From a virus: a stretch of 47,536 nt of DNA. Within the stretch, counting starts at the first letter, position 1, and the number at the start of each line of letters is the position of its first letter. Of the stretch, positions 6,329-13,800 are shown one piece after another. The notes below the pieces were generated by a model. The model saw only the letters and a list, made by a program, of their open reading frames with translations. It searched no databases and had not been told where the DNA came from. Location of the stretch: positions 1 to 47,536 of the IMG/VR virus record IMGVR_UViG_3300036900_000144; one strand, 5' to 3'. The position numbers and the translations under genes were made by a program.

Positions 6329-8314
6329 ATGAACAGCCTGCAGCGCTTCGCTGTTCGCCTGGCCGCCCGCCTGGCGCCGCCGCTGGGCCGTGTGCTGCGT
6401 GGCGCCGGATCGGTAGAGCGACTCGAGGAACAGAACCAGCTATACCGGGAGGCGCTGCGCGACCGCGAGACGGAGATCCGCGGGTGGATCAACGATTACC
6501 GGGAAGCGATCGCCATGGCGGGCGGCGGGTGGAAGCCGCGCGGCGCGAACCAGCCGGGCGGTGCGGCGGTTGCGGTCAGCGAGAGTGACTCGACCGCCGT
6601 ACTCCAATGCAAGGAAGCTATCGCGGAGTTGGAGTTGGCCCTCGAGGACCGCGGCTGGCAGCGCACCCTGGCCATGTCGGAGTTCGAATTCTCCCGCTGG
6701 GGCATTCAGCAAATCATGCTGATCTGCCGGCTCTACCGCATCAAGAACCCGGTGGTACAGCGCGGCATCCTGGTTTCGGCGTACTACGTATTCGGCCGCG
6801 GCGTCGAGATCACCAGCAAGGACCAGGCGGCCAACGATGTCATTCAAGCGTTCCTCTCCGACCCGCGCAACAAGTCGGAGCTCGGGCACACCGGCCTGAT
6901 GCACTCCGAGGCAAAGAAGTACACCGACGGAAATATCTTCTGGGCGCTGTTTACTTCGGTCGACGATGGGCAGGTGATTATCCGCAGTATCGACGCTATC
7001 GAGATCGAGGAAATCATCACCGACCCGCAGGATAGCTCGGTGCCGTGGTTCTACCACCGGCGCTGGTTCGATCAGGGCTTCAACCCGCAGACCGGCATCA
7101 CGCAGCCGGAATCGAAAGATGCCTATTACGTGGCGCTCGACTACGAGCCGAAGGCCGGCATCCCGGCGCAGATCAACGGAAAGCCGGTCATGAAGGACGC
7201 CGCGGGCCAGTACGTGCGCGTGCTTCACCGTAAGGAGGGCGGGCTCGACAAATGGAAATTCGGCTGTCCACGGGCATACGCAGCGGTAGCATGGGCGCGC
7301 GCCTACAAAGAGCGGCTAGAGGACGATGCCACGCTGGTGCGGGCTTTGTCCCGCTTCAGCATGACGGTAGAGACGCAGGGCGGCGCGCCGGCCATCGCCA
7401 ATTGGAAGCAGGCGCTCAACACCACGCTGGGAAACAATCTCGCGTCATCGGAGACCAACCCGGCGCCCGTTACGGGTTCCGCGATCGTTACTGGGCCTGG
7501 TAACAAAATCACGCCATTCCGATCTGCCGGCATGACCGCGGACCCGGAAGGCGGCCGCCGCTGCGCGCACATGGCGTATATGGTCTTCGGTCTGCCGGAA
7601 ACGTTCTTCTCCGACGTATCCGTAGGCACGCTGGCGACCGCCACCTCGCTCGACCGGCCCACGGAGTTGAAGTTTTTGAACGATCAGGAAATCTGGAAGG
7701 AAGACTTGGAGCGCATCGCGCGCTACGTGCTTGATTCGAGCGCGAAGGCGCCCAAGGGCAAGCTGCGCGAGGGCGTCATCAGGCAGCTCGCTGCGGCATC
7801 CAACGTTCACATGGACCCGCAGGCCATTGCCGAGGCGGTTCAGAAGACGGCGCAGCAGGTCACCATCGAGGTAAAATTCCCGGCCATCCTCGAAGGCGAT
7901 ATCGTGGCGCGCGTCGGCGCGGTCGTCCAGGCGCTCACCCTCGGCGGCTTCGAAGCTACCGGCATTGACGAGAAGACCGGCATCTTCCTGCTGATGGTGC
8001 TGCTCGGCGTAGAAGACCCCGAGGCCGTGCTCGAGGAGATGTACCCGGACAAGGACTACGAGCCGAACCGGAAATTGCAGCAGGCCGAAAAGATGCAGCA
8101 GGCGCAGGACATGGCCGCTGCTACGGCTCCCGCTGCCGGGCCGAAGCCGCCCGCATTCAGCAATGGCGGCGCGCCGGGGGTGAAGCGCGTGCCATCGCGG
8201 ATCAACCCGGACACCGGGGCGAAGCAGGAGGCGCTGACGCACGTTACCGCCGCGCTGCGCGATGCGCTGGTGGTGCTGCGGGAACGCAACAATGTGGGAT
8301 CAAACCGCCAATAG
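6329..8314 (+). CDS. Portal protein
   Basis: The protein has 661 residues, within the usual range for siphovirus portals. An N-terminal helical coil (about 30-70) precedes the clip/stem region. The motif FSRWGIQQIMLICRLYRIKNP with VQRGILVSAYYVFGRG (about residues 115-155) is the conserved start of the portal core. An SIDAIEIEEIITDPQD segment and a downstream MAYMVFGLPETFFSDVSVG-TLATATSLDRPTELKFLNDQ region match the wing and crown parts of SPP1/HK97-like portals. The C-terminal 60 residues are alanine/proline-rich. It forms the dodecameric ring through which terminase packages DNA and to which connectors bind. Confidence 0.9.
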   Translation: MNSLQRFAVRLAARLAPPLGRVLRGAGSVERLEEQNQLYREALRDRETEIRGWINDYREAIAMAGGGWKPRGANQPGGAAVAVSESDSTAVLQCKEAIAELELALEDRGWQRTLAMSEFEFSRWGIQQIMLICRLYRIKNPVVQRGILVSAYYVFGRGVEITSKDQAANDVIQAFLSDPRNKSELGHTGLMHSEAKKYTDGNIFWALFTSVDDGQVIIRSIDAIEIEEIITDPQDSSVPWFYHRRWFDQGFNPQTGITQPESKDAYYVALDYEPKAGIPAQINGKPVMKDAAGQYVRVLHRKEGGLDKWKFGCPRAYAAVAWARAYKERLEDDATLVRALSRFSMTVETQGGAPAIANWKQALNTTLGNNLASSETNPAPVTGSAIVTGPGNKITPFRSAGMTADPEGGRRCAHMAYMVFGLPETFFSDVSVGTLATATSLDRPTELKFLNDQEIWKEDLERIARYVLDSSAKAPKGKLREGVIRQLAAASNVHMDPQAIAEAVQKTAQQVTIEVKFPAILEGDIVARVGAVVQALTLGGFEATGIDEKTGIFLLMVLLGVEDPEAVLEEMYPDKDYEPNRKLQQAEKMQQAQDMAAATAPAAGPKPPAFSNGGAPGVKRVPSRINPDTGAKQEALTHVTAALRDALVVLRERNNVGSNRQ

Positions 8315-8510
8315 GGCGCGCCGCACCGACCGCAATCGCGCGTATGACGGCTCCTTCAGCGGACGCACGCTATCCTTCGCCGGGCGAACGGATGCCGAGC
8401 GCGCCGTCATCCACGATGCCATCCTGGCGGGCGACATCCGCATTCTCGTAAAGGACGGTGTAGCGCAATGCCCGGAGGGCCGCAGGCTGCTACAGATCAA
8501 GCAGAAGTAA
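8292..8510 (+). CDS. Small basic protein between portal and MuF-like protein
   Basis: The protein has 72 residues from ATG 8292, overlapping the portal C-terminus by 23 bases and the next gene by 43. It is arginine-rich at the start (WDQTANRARRTDRNRAYDGS), then a helix FAGRTDAERAVIHDAILAGD and a strand. I do not recognise a family. Position suggests a minor head protein. Confidence 0.5.
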   Translation: MWDQTANRARRTDRNRAYDGSFSGRTLSFAGRTDAERAVIHDAILAGDIRILVKDGVAQCPEGRRLLQIKQK

Positions 8511-8779
8511 TCGACGCAGCCATCACCCTGGTCGACGAACTCCTCGGCGTGCGCACCGACGAAGCCGGGAAATCGTATTACTACGAAGAGACATTGCAGA
8601 AGCGCGTGCTGCCGGGCGAATCGAAGACCGGCACCTGCGACTGCTGCGATGAGAATATCGCCGCCGGTTGGATCGATAGCGAGGAGCTATACCCGGACGG
8701 CTCGGACGGGCCGCCATTCCATCCGAACTGCGTTTGTAGCGAGGATTATCGGACTTCGCGCGTGCGGGTTTACGTATAA
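8468..8779 (+). CDS. MuF C-terminus-like minor head protein
   Basis: The protein has 103 residues. It carries CDCCDENI near residue 56 and PPFHPNCVCSEDYR near residue 87. Two cysteine pairs with the HPNC-C signature are the usual zinc-binding end of Mu gpF / SPP1 gp7-type head morphogenesis proteins, and here they follow the portal as in those phages. The roughly 200-residue N-terminal part of such proteins is missing, and the first half here is a helix VIDAAITLVDELLGV. It may be a reduced minor capsid protein. Confidence 0.6.
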   Translation: MPGGPQAATDQAEVIDAAITLVDELLGVRTDEAGKSYYYEETLQKRVLPGESKTGTCDCCDENIAAGWIDSEELYPDGSDGPPFHPNCVCSEDYRTSRVRVYV

Positions 8780-8780
8780 T
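8775..8780 (+). promoter_or_regulatory. Consensus -10 element TATAAT, promoter possible
   Basis: A perfect TATAAT overlaps the stop of the MuF-like gene, but no good -35 lies 16-18 bases upstream. It precedes the 11-bp inverted repeat at 8789-8821, so it may start a transcript with a 5' hairpin that covers the coiled-coil gene. Confidence 0.3.
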
Positions 8781-8788
8781 GGACAAGT

Positions 8789-8821
8789 GGTCCACCGAGG
8801 AGGTCCAAATCTCGGTGGACC
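8789..8821. promoter_or_regulatory. 11-bp perfect inverted repeat (operator or 5' hairpin)
   Basis: GGTCCACCGAG (8789-8799) and CTCGGTGGACC (8811-8821) are perfect inverted copies with an 11-base loop, which itself contains GGTCC. No T-run follows, so it is not a standard terminator. It lies between TATAAT and the ribosome-binding site (GTAGGAGGG) of the coiled-coil gene at 8847, and could be an operator or a translational control hairpin. Confidence 0.65.
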
Positions 8822-8846
8822 GTGAAATCCGCCTGTAGGAGGGCGA

Positions 8847-9173
8847 ATGTCAGATACCAGCCTACCACCCGAAGATGACGCTGTCCTGCACGATCACGAG
8901 CGGCGCATGAAGCGGCTCGAAGAGATGAAAAGGAATTTGGAAGAGTCCCTGCTCGTATCCAACCGTATTACCAACAATCTCGAACGGGATGTCCAGAATA
9001 TGGATGCGCTCCTCAATGCCCACACGCAATGGCTGCTCGACAACGAGACTGCCATGATCCAGCACCGGGTAATGGTGGCGCAGCACGATCTTCGCATGGC
9101 GGAACTGGACCTCAAGCTCGACCGTATCGCCGACCTGATCTTCAAAGGCAAGGGCGGTAACGGTAATTCCTAA
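8847..9173 (+). CDS. Coiled-coil protein in head module
   Basis: The protein has 108 residues after a strong TAGGAGGG site. It is almost entirely charged amphipathic helix: residues 15-60 (DHERRMKRLEEMKRNLEESL, then ITNNLERDVQNMDALLNAH) and 70-98 with heptad spacing. It has no membrane span. A scaffold accessory or oligomeric minor protein is possible, with no assigned family. Confidence 0.6.
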   Translation: MSDTSLPPEDDAVLHDHERRMKRLEEMKRNLEESLLVSNRITNNLERDVQNMDALLNAHTQWLLDNETAMIQHRVMVAQHDLRMAELDLKLDRIADLIFKGKGGNGNS

Positions 9174-9190
9174 AAGCCCGCTTTTTGTTT
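9172..9190 (+). terminator. Weak terminator-like hairpin
   Basis: AAAAG (9172-9176) and CTTTT (9181-9185), or a 6-bp stem with a 2-base loop, are followed by TGTTT just after the coiled-coil stop codon. The stem is short and AT-rich, so termination is uncertain. It directly precedes the promoter at 9214. Confidence 0.3.
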
Positions 9191-9213
9191 AAAACACTAA
9201 ACCTTCTTCACGT

Positions 9214-9242
9214 TTGACGGATGCGCTCCCCGGGCGCATACT
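9214..9242 (+). promoter_or_regulatory. Putative promoter TTGACG-17-CATACT with internal dyad
   Basis: TTGACG (9214-9219) is separated by 17 bases from CATACT (9237-9242). ATGCGC (9221-9226) and GCGCAT (9234-9239) form an inverted repeat across the spacer and -10, an arrangement that would suit a repressor. The next ATG is at 9249, so the message would be leaderless. Confidence 0.5.
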
Positions 9243-9248
9243 GCACGC

Positions 9249-9356
9249 ATGAAGAAACTTATTCTCGCGCTGCTTGTTGCAATTTCGTTCGCGTCCGTGG
9301 CTATCGAAGCAAATCAACCACCGCCCGAATGCCACCCGTGCCCGTATGTGAATTAA
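9249..9356 (+). CDS. 35-residue exported peptide with CxxC-like end
   Basis: ATG 9249 lies 6 bases after a -10 hexamer. The product starts MKKLILALLVAISFASVAIE, a textbook signal peptide, and ends with a short tail NQPPPECHPCPYVN that contains C-H-P-C. After cleavage only about 15 residues would remain, so it is either a tiny secreted or disulfide-linked peptide or a membrane-anchored one. The 3' end overlaps the stop of the reverse-strand zinc-ribbon gene by 4 bases. Gene reality is supported by the promoter and the signal peptide. Confidence 0.5.
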   Translation: MKKLILALLVAISFASVAIEANQPPPECHPCPYVN

Positions 9357-9580
9357 GCGGACAGTAGCCGTAATATCTTAGCTGCCTGAAACCCGCTGAT
9401 GAGAGCCTCGCCGATGGACTCGAACTCCTGAATCGAGGCGCGGCGGAACTCCTCGCGCCCGCGCAGTAGAACGCGCGTTTCGCGGGTTTCGTAGCGATAG
9501 CGGTCATAGGTTTTCTTGCACTCCTGACAATATCCAGGAACCTCAACCGCGGCCACATGACAGCGCGAGCAGTGGATCAC
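9353..9580 (-). CDS. Reverse-strand zinc-ribbon protein
   Basis: The protein has 75 residues and starts with GTG at 9580. Two cysteine pairs (HCSRC at residues 3-6 and YCQEC at 17-21) form a likely zinc ribbon. The rest is charged helix (DRYRYETRETRVLLRGREEF, then RRASIQEFESIGEALISGF). The overlap with the exported peptide is tail to tail. It is the only reverse-strand gene within the head module, so it probably has its own control. Start-site signals are weak. A small DNA- or RNA-binding regulator is a guess. Confidence 0.5.
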   Translation of the reverse strand: MIHCSRCHVAAVEVPGYCQECKKTYDRYRYETRETRVLLRGREEFRRASIQEFESIGEALISGFQAAKILRLLSA

Positions 9581-9630
9581 CTTAAAAAAAGTGTACTAAA
9601 AATTTGGCACCCATCGGATATTCATGTCCC

Positions 9631-9636
9631 TAATAG
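9631..9636 (+). promoter_or_regulatory. -10-like TAATAG six bases before ATG 9643
   Basis: TAATAG is followed by six bases and then the ATG of the protease/scaffold gene. No -35 at standard spacing is seen, so support is mainly the spacing shared with other leaderless candidates. A weak AGG lies 5 bases from the ATG, so ordinary initiation is also possible. Confidence 0.25.
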
Positions 9637-9642
9637 GCTTGT

Positions 9643-11025
9643 ATGCCGATCTCCGAGGGGTATCTCGCACTCGCTCAAATACTTGAAGAGTCGATGTCCT
9701 CGCTATCGCACAACGACGTGCGGTCGCGGCTCTCCGCGGCGGTCGCGGCGGCCCACCAGGGTACGGGGAAAAGCGCGCAGTTCGTCGATCATAACGGCGA
9801 CGGCACCTCGGGCGAAGCCATGTATACCGTGGACGGGGAAACGCACGCTGCGCCGTACACGACCGACAAGTCCTCCGCCACCGTCGATATCAAGAAGGCG
9901 AAGAAGGTACAGCCGATCGTGAAGTACCGGCCCATCGATGCTCCCAAGGAATCCGCAGCCGCGCCGCGAGAAGGCTCGCTGCAACTCGTGGAATCGGGCG
10001 CCGTCCTGGAGCAGATCCCGCTGTGCGAGGCCTTCAAGGGCGCGTATCCGATCAAGCTCATCGCACCCGGCAAAGGTTCCAGCGCGTTTTATCCCGCCGA
10101 AGTGCTGAAACGCGATGGACCGAAAGTGTTTCCCGCCGGAACGCATGTCTACATCAACCATCCGACCGCTGCCGAAGAAGCCGCGCGACCGGAGGGTGAT
10201 GTCCGGAACCTTGCGGGCGTGCTCGGCAAAGACGCCTATTGGCTAGACTCCCACAAGGAAGGCCCGGGCCTCTACAGCGAAGTGAAGCCGTTCGCCGACC
10301 ATGTGCAGTCCTTCGACGAGAAGGGGCCGTACTGCGGCATGAGCATCCGCGCATCCGGCATTGCTGAGAGCGGCAAATCGCATGGCGGCTTGCCGGTTCT
10401 CAAGGAATTGATCGCCGCCGATAGCGTGGACATGGTAACCCGTGCGGGCGCCGGCGGAATGATCTTGCAGGAGGCGGCCGGGCGAACTACAGACACGGCC
10501 AAACCGGCCGCCGAAATTCTCAACCAAGGAGGCGCGGACGATATGGACGCAGCCCTAGTACAACGATTACAGGTTGCGGAAGCCCAGGTCCGCAAGCTCA
10601 CCGAGCGTGCCTCGGTAGCCGAAGCCGCAGGCGTGATTGCCGATTACTTCAAAACCGTGCGCGTCGGCGAGGCTATCGAGCAGCGCGTCGCTCGCCGGGT
10701 GCTGGCCGGACCCTTGCCAACCCTGGCCGCATCCGGCGAGCTTGACCGCGCGGCTATCACCAGTCTGGCCGAAGCCGAAACCAAGGACGAGGTAACCTAC
10801 ATCGCCCAACTGACCGGGCGGCCCGTTACCGGCATGGGCGTCATTCAGGAAGCCGCCCTCACCGAGGCGCAGCGGGCCGAGCAGGCAAAAGACCAGGAGC
10901 GCGAGCTCGCCAACTCTGCCGCAGCCTTCGGCGTGCGCGGCAAGATGGGCCTGAAGATCTGGAGCGAAGGCAGGTCGGCATTTGACCCGAACTATAACGC
11001 CGGCGATAAGGAGGCGGCTGCTTAA
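9643..11025 (+). CDS. Prohead protease with scaffold-like C-terminus
   Basis: The protein has 460 residues. Residues 115-290 contain the pattern of capsid maturation proteases found in mycobacteriophage-like siphoviruses: AFKGAYPIKLIAPGKGSSAF, a THVYINHPTAAEEA strand and histidine, then PYCGMSIRASGIAES and DSVDMVTRAGAGG. From residue about 305 the chain becomes a charged helix (LVQRLQVAEAQVRKLTERAS), the usual shape of a fused scaffold. An internal ATG at 10543 follows AAGGAGG, so a separate scaffold product may be made from within the gene. It lies just before cement and capsid genes, as expected. Confidence 0.75.
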   Translation: MPISEGYLALAQILEESMSSLSHNDVRSRLSAAVAAAHQGTGKSAQFVDHNGDGTSGEAMYTVDGETHAAPYTTDKSSATVDIKKAKKVQPIVKYRPIDAPKESAAAPREGSLQLVESGAVLEQIPLCEAFKGAYPIKLIAPGKGSSAFYPAEVLKRDGPKVFPAGTHVYINHPTAAEEAARPEGDVRNLAGVLGKDAYWLDSHKEGPGLYSEVKPFADHVQSFDEKGPYCGMSIRASGIAESGKSHGGLPVLKELIAADSVDMVTRAGAGGMILQEAAGRTTDTAKPAAEILNQGGADDMDAALVQRLQVAEAQVRKLTERASVAEAAGVIADYFKTVRVGEAIEQRVARRVLAGPLPTLAASGELDRAAITSLAEAETKDEVTYIAQLTGRPVTGMGVIQEAALTEAQRAEQAKDQERELANSAAAFGVRGKMGLKIWSEGRSAFDPNYNAGDKEAAA

Positions 11026-11027
11026 CC

Positions 11028-11504
11028 ATGGCAACCAATCAAGTCAATGAGCGCGGTGTCCGGCTTACCATGCCGGTGCCCATCGCGGCCAACGCGGGCG
11101 TAGGCCCGATCTCCGGCGATCCGCTGATGTTCGGCAACCCGTCGGCGCCCTTCGGCGGCGGCGTATCCAGCCGCATGATGGCCGGCGTGGCGCAAACCTC
11201 GTACACGCCTCCGGCCGGCATGGGCATCGCCAACCCGGACGGGATCTCAGTGCACTTCGAGGGCGTCTTCCTGCTCTCGGTTGCCGCAGCCCATAGCCTG
11301 TCGCCGGCTACCTCGACAGCTATCGGAATCGGTGATCCGGTCTACGCCGGCGGCAACGGCACGTATGATGCGACCACCGGCTGCTATTACGGATTCACAC
11401 TGAATGCCGACAGCGCCAATGGCCACTATTTCGGCAACTCGCTTGATGCCGTGGCCGCGGGATTAACGGCCACCATTCGGGTGCGCCTAAAGGTGTCGGG
11501 GTAA
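11028..11504 (+). CDS. Capsid cement / decoration protein (DUF2190-like)
   Basis: The protein has 158 residues, with ATG two bases after the protease stop. It is glycine- and alanine-rich, with the pattern HFEGVFLLSVAAAHSLSP and GDPVYAGGNGTYD, then TIRVRLKVSG. This matches the small beta-sandwich proteins of the DUF2190 group that decorate HK97-type capsids. Its position immediately before the major capsid gene is the normal one. Confidence 0.7.
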   Translation: MATNQVNERGVRLTMPVPIAANAGVGPISGDPLMFGNPSAPFGGGVSSRMMAGVAQTSYTPPAGMGIANPDGISVHFEGVFLLSVAAAHSLSPATSTAIGIGDPVYAGGNGTYDATTGCYYGFTLNADSANGHYFGNSLDAVAAGLTATIRVRLKVSG

Positions 11505-11509
11505 CGACC

Positions 11510-12850
11510 ATGCGAAACTTCATCGAATATTTGAGATCGAGCGAGACCGAAAACGGCCGGCTCGGCGCTATCCTCGGCGGCGATCCCACCTCCGCTCCCA
11601 CCGGGCTTGCGGAGCCGGGCTTCGGCAGCGTGAACCGGATTCAGCAGCGCAACCCGCAGCGCGAGCGCGGCTTCACCGAGGCCCGGCGCCTCGTCGATCG
11701 CGTCCTGCGCGGCGACCGCTGGGCCGCCTTACGCTTCTCCGAGGCCATGACCACCTCGGACTTCGGCGTCTACTTCGGCGACATCCTCGACCGGTCGGTG
11801 CTGCAAAATTACGCCGAGACACCGTACTCATGGTCGAAATACGCGAAGCGCGCTACCATTCGCGATTTCCGGCAAGCCAAGATTTTCCGTTTCGACCGCG
11901 GCGCGGGCGTCCTCGACGGACCCATCGTTCCGGCAGTCGCCGGGCGCTCGGCGGCCTCCGGCCCGACCGGCATTGCGCAGGTGACCGAATACCCGATGGC
12001 CGGGCGCGTAGCCAGCCAGTACGTCGACCAGCTATACAAGTTTGGCCGGTTGATGGATTACTCCTGGGAAGTCATGGTCAACGACGACCTGGACATGCTG
12101 CGCGATACGCCGGCATTGTTCGGGCGCGCGGCCAGGCGCACCGAAGAAAGCCGCGCCACCAAACTGTTCGCTACCGCGACCGGCCCGAATGCGACGTTCT
12201 TCTCGAACGCCAATATGAACCGGATGAATACCACGGTTCTGACCAATCTGCTGTCGTTCTACGGGCTGCCGAATAACCCGCCGTTCTCGCTGACCGCCTT
12301 GCAAGCGGCCATGAATATCGTGGCGAATCAGGTGGACCTGGACGGCGAGCCGATCTCGATTGAGATGTTCATCCTGGTGTATCCGCCGAGCCTGGATATC
12401 CCGGTAAAGAACGTCCTCAATGGCACCCAGGTCTGGTACAACGACATGGGCGGCTCGAACGCCACGAGCGGCAACACCTCGCTCGAGCGCATCATTGCCG
12501 ACAATTGGGCCAAGCAGGTTGTGCAGCCGGCGAAGAACTACTATCTGCCGATCGTGGACACCACCAGCGGCAAGTCGGCCTGGTATCTGTTCGGGCAGCC
12601 GAGCGGTGGCCGGCCGGCGATGCAGCTTTCCTTCCTCTCCGGGCACGAGTCGCCCGAACTATTCATGAAGGCGCCCAATCAGATCGCCATCGGGGAAAGC
12701 GCAACCGGGGGCGGTGGCGGACAAGGCAATCCGATGGACGGCGACTTCGACAGCGATTCGATTCTGTATAAAGTCCGCCATGTGATTGGGGGCACGCTGC
12801 TCGATCCGATTTGCGGTGTGGCCTCAACCGGCACCGGGACCGGCACGTAG
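11510..12850 (+). CDS. Major capsid protein, HK97 fold
   Basis: The protein has 446 residues. Features of the HK97-like capsid family are a long helix near 60-75, an E-loop/P-domain region around SSWKYAKRATI-like residues 105-125, RLMDYSWEVMVNDDLDMLRD (about 180-200, the spine-helix entry), and an A-domain end LYKVRHVIGGTLLDP near residue 430. The C-terminal STGTGTGT tail and a GGGGGQG loop are flexible. The product forms the icosahedral shell. A rho-independent terminator follows at 12875. Confidence 0.85.
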   Translation: MRNFIEYLRSSETENGRLGAILGGDPTSAPTGLAEPGFGSVNRIQQRNPQRERGFTEARRLVDRVLRGDRWAALRFSEAMTTSDFGVYFGDILDRSVLQNYAETPYSWSKYAKRATIRDFRQAKIFRFDRGAGVLDGPIVPAVAGRSAASGPTGIAQVTEYPMAGRVASQYVDQLYKFGRLMDYSWEVMVNDDLDMLRDTPALFGRAARRTEESRATKLFATATGPNATFFSNANMNRMNTTVLTNLLSFYGLPNNPPFSLTALQAAMNIVANQVDLDGEPISIEMFILVYPPSLDIPVKNVLNGTQVWYNDMGGSNATSGNTSLERIIADNWAKQVVQPAKNYYLPIVDTTSGKSAWYLFGQPSGGRPAMQLSFLSGHESPELFMKAPNQIAIGESATGGGGGQGNPMDGDFDSDSILYKVRHVIGGTLLDPICGVASTGTGTGT

Positions 12851-12874
12851 GTTAGTAACAAGTTTGTAGTCAGG

Positions 12875-12929
12875 TGGCGCTGTCTCTGCTGTCGAAAATG
12901 GCAGCGTTGTACAGCGCCATTTGCTTTTT
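12875..12929 (+). terminator. Rho-independent terminator after capsid gene
   Basis: TGGCGCTGT (12875-12883) and ACAGCGCCA (12911-12919) pair perfectly. Between them GCTGT and GGCAGC form a second stem, so the RNA folds as a stacked hairpin. TTTGCTTTTTA follows. It is well placed to end or attenuate the capsid transcript before the exported-protein genes. Confidence 0.7.
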
Positions 12930-12941
12930 ATGAGGGACCTG

Positions 12942-13364
12942 ATGACGAAAAAATGGAACGATCCCGAATTTGCTCTGGCGTTCATCGGCGTGCTTTGGCT
13001 GGCATTGATACTTTGTTCGTCATTAGCGGCACCGCCCCGCGTTGAAGCACAGGGCGGGTCCATCAGCGTAGCCACCGCGGCCGATATCACCGGCACCGGT
13101 GCGCAGGTGCAAGTCTATCCCTCGGGCGGCCTCGCGCGGTGGGTCCAGATCATCGCACCCGGCGCGAATGCGGCGGTCGTGCGCGTGGGCGATGCGTCGA
13201 CCAGCGCCACGGTGGGTTTGCCGATCGCTGCGGGCGGCGGCTTCATGCTGCCACCGCTACCGATTGACGGGCGCGAATCTTCCTCCGCGCACTTCTACAA
13301 TCTGGCGAATATTTACGTGTACGTGGCCAATGGCGACAAGGTGAGCATCATCTATGCCCGGTAA
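12942..13364 (+). CDS. Exported or membrane-anchored protein, unknown
   Basis: The protein has 140 residues from ATG 12942, six bases after GAGGG. Residues 14-38 form a hydrophobic segment ending in APPRVEAQ, usable as a signal peptide. The rest is a compact beta-rich domain (ISVATAADITGTGAQVQVYP, then WVQIIAPGANAAVVRVGDAS, and YNLANIYVYVANGDKVSII) like small phage decoration or head-fibre folds. It overlaps the next gene by 11 bases. Function is unknown; the beta domain would fit a surface or virion-associated protein. Confidence 0.6.
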   Translation: MTKKWNDPEFALAFIGVLWLALILCSSLAAPPRVEAQGGSISVATAADITGTGAQVQVYPSGGLARWVQIIAPGANAAVVRVGDASTSATVGLPIAAGGGFMLPPLPIDGRESSSAHFYNLANIYVYVANGDKVSIIYAR

Positions 13365-13800
13365 ACTCATTGCCGCGCTGCTGCTGGCGGCCGTCCTCGC
13401 GCTGGCGCAGTATACGCCTCCAGCGGGCACCGGAGCCACCGGGCCAGCGGGGCCGGCGGTCACCTATCCGCCGTACACGGCCGTAACGGATGGTGCGCCG
13501 ATTACCTGGGCTATTGCCAGCGCCAGCCTGGCCAACGGCACTATTACGCTGGGGCACCTGACGGCCACGCGGGCGTTGAATATCACCAATCCGCTCACCG
13601 GGGGATTTTACACGCTGATTATCAAGCAGGATTCGACCGGCGGCGCGGCGCTTACTCTCGGCACCGGTTGTGTCTGGAAAGTCGCCGGCGGCGGCCTGGG
13701 CGCATTTACTTTGACCACGGCAGCCAGCGCCATCGATATTTTGACCTTCACTTACGACGGGACCAATTGCTATGCGAGCGTGCAGCCTAATTTCAATTAG
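13354..13800 (+). CDS. Exported protein with short collagen-like segment
   Basis: The protein has 148 residues. Its signal peptide is MPGKLIAALLLAAVLALAQ. It is followed by a proline/glycine segment YTPPAGTGATGPAGPA resembling collagen-type GXY repeats, then a beta-rich domain (ITLGHLTATRALNITNPLTG, TLIIKQDSTGGAALTLG). GXY stalks are common in phage and bacterial fibres. The start overlaps the previous gene and the end overlaps the next by 29 bases, so the group is one operon. Confidence 0.6.
   Translation: MPGKLIAALLLAAVLALAQYTPPAGTGATGPAGPAVTYPPYTAVTDGAPITWAIASASLANGTITLGHLTATRALNITNPLTGGFYTLIIKQDSTGGAALTLGTGCVWKVAGGGLGAFTLTTAASAIDILTFTYDGTNCYASVQPNFN

Noticed and set aside
7445-8242. Reverse-strand frame of 265 residues opposite the portal
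   Set aside because: Low-complexity arginine/leucine shadow; portal frame is clearly real.
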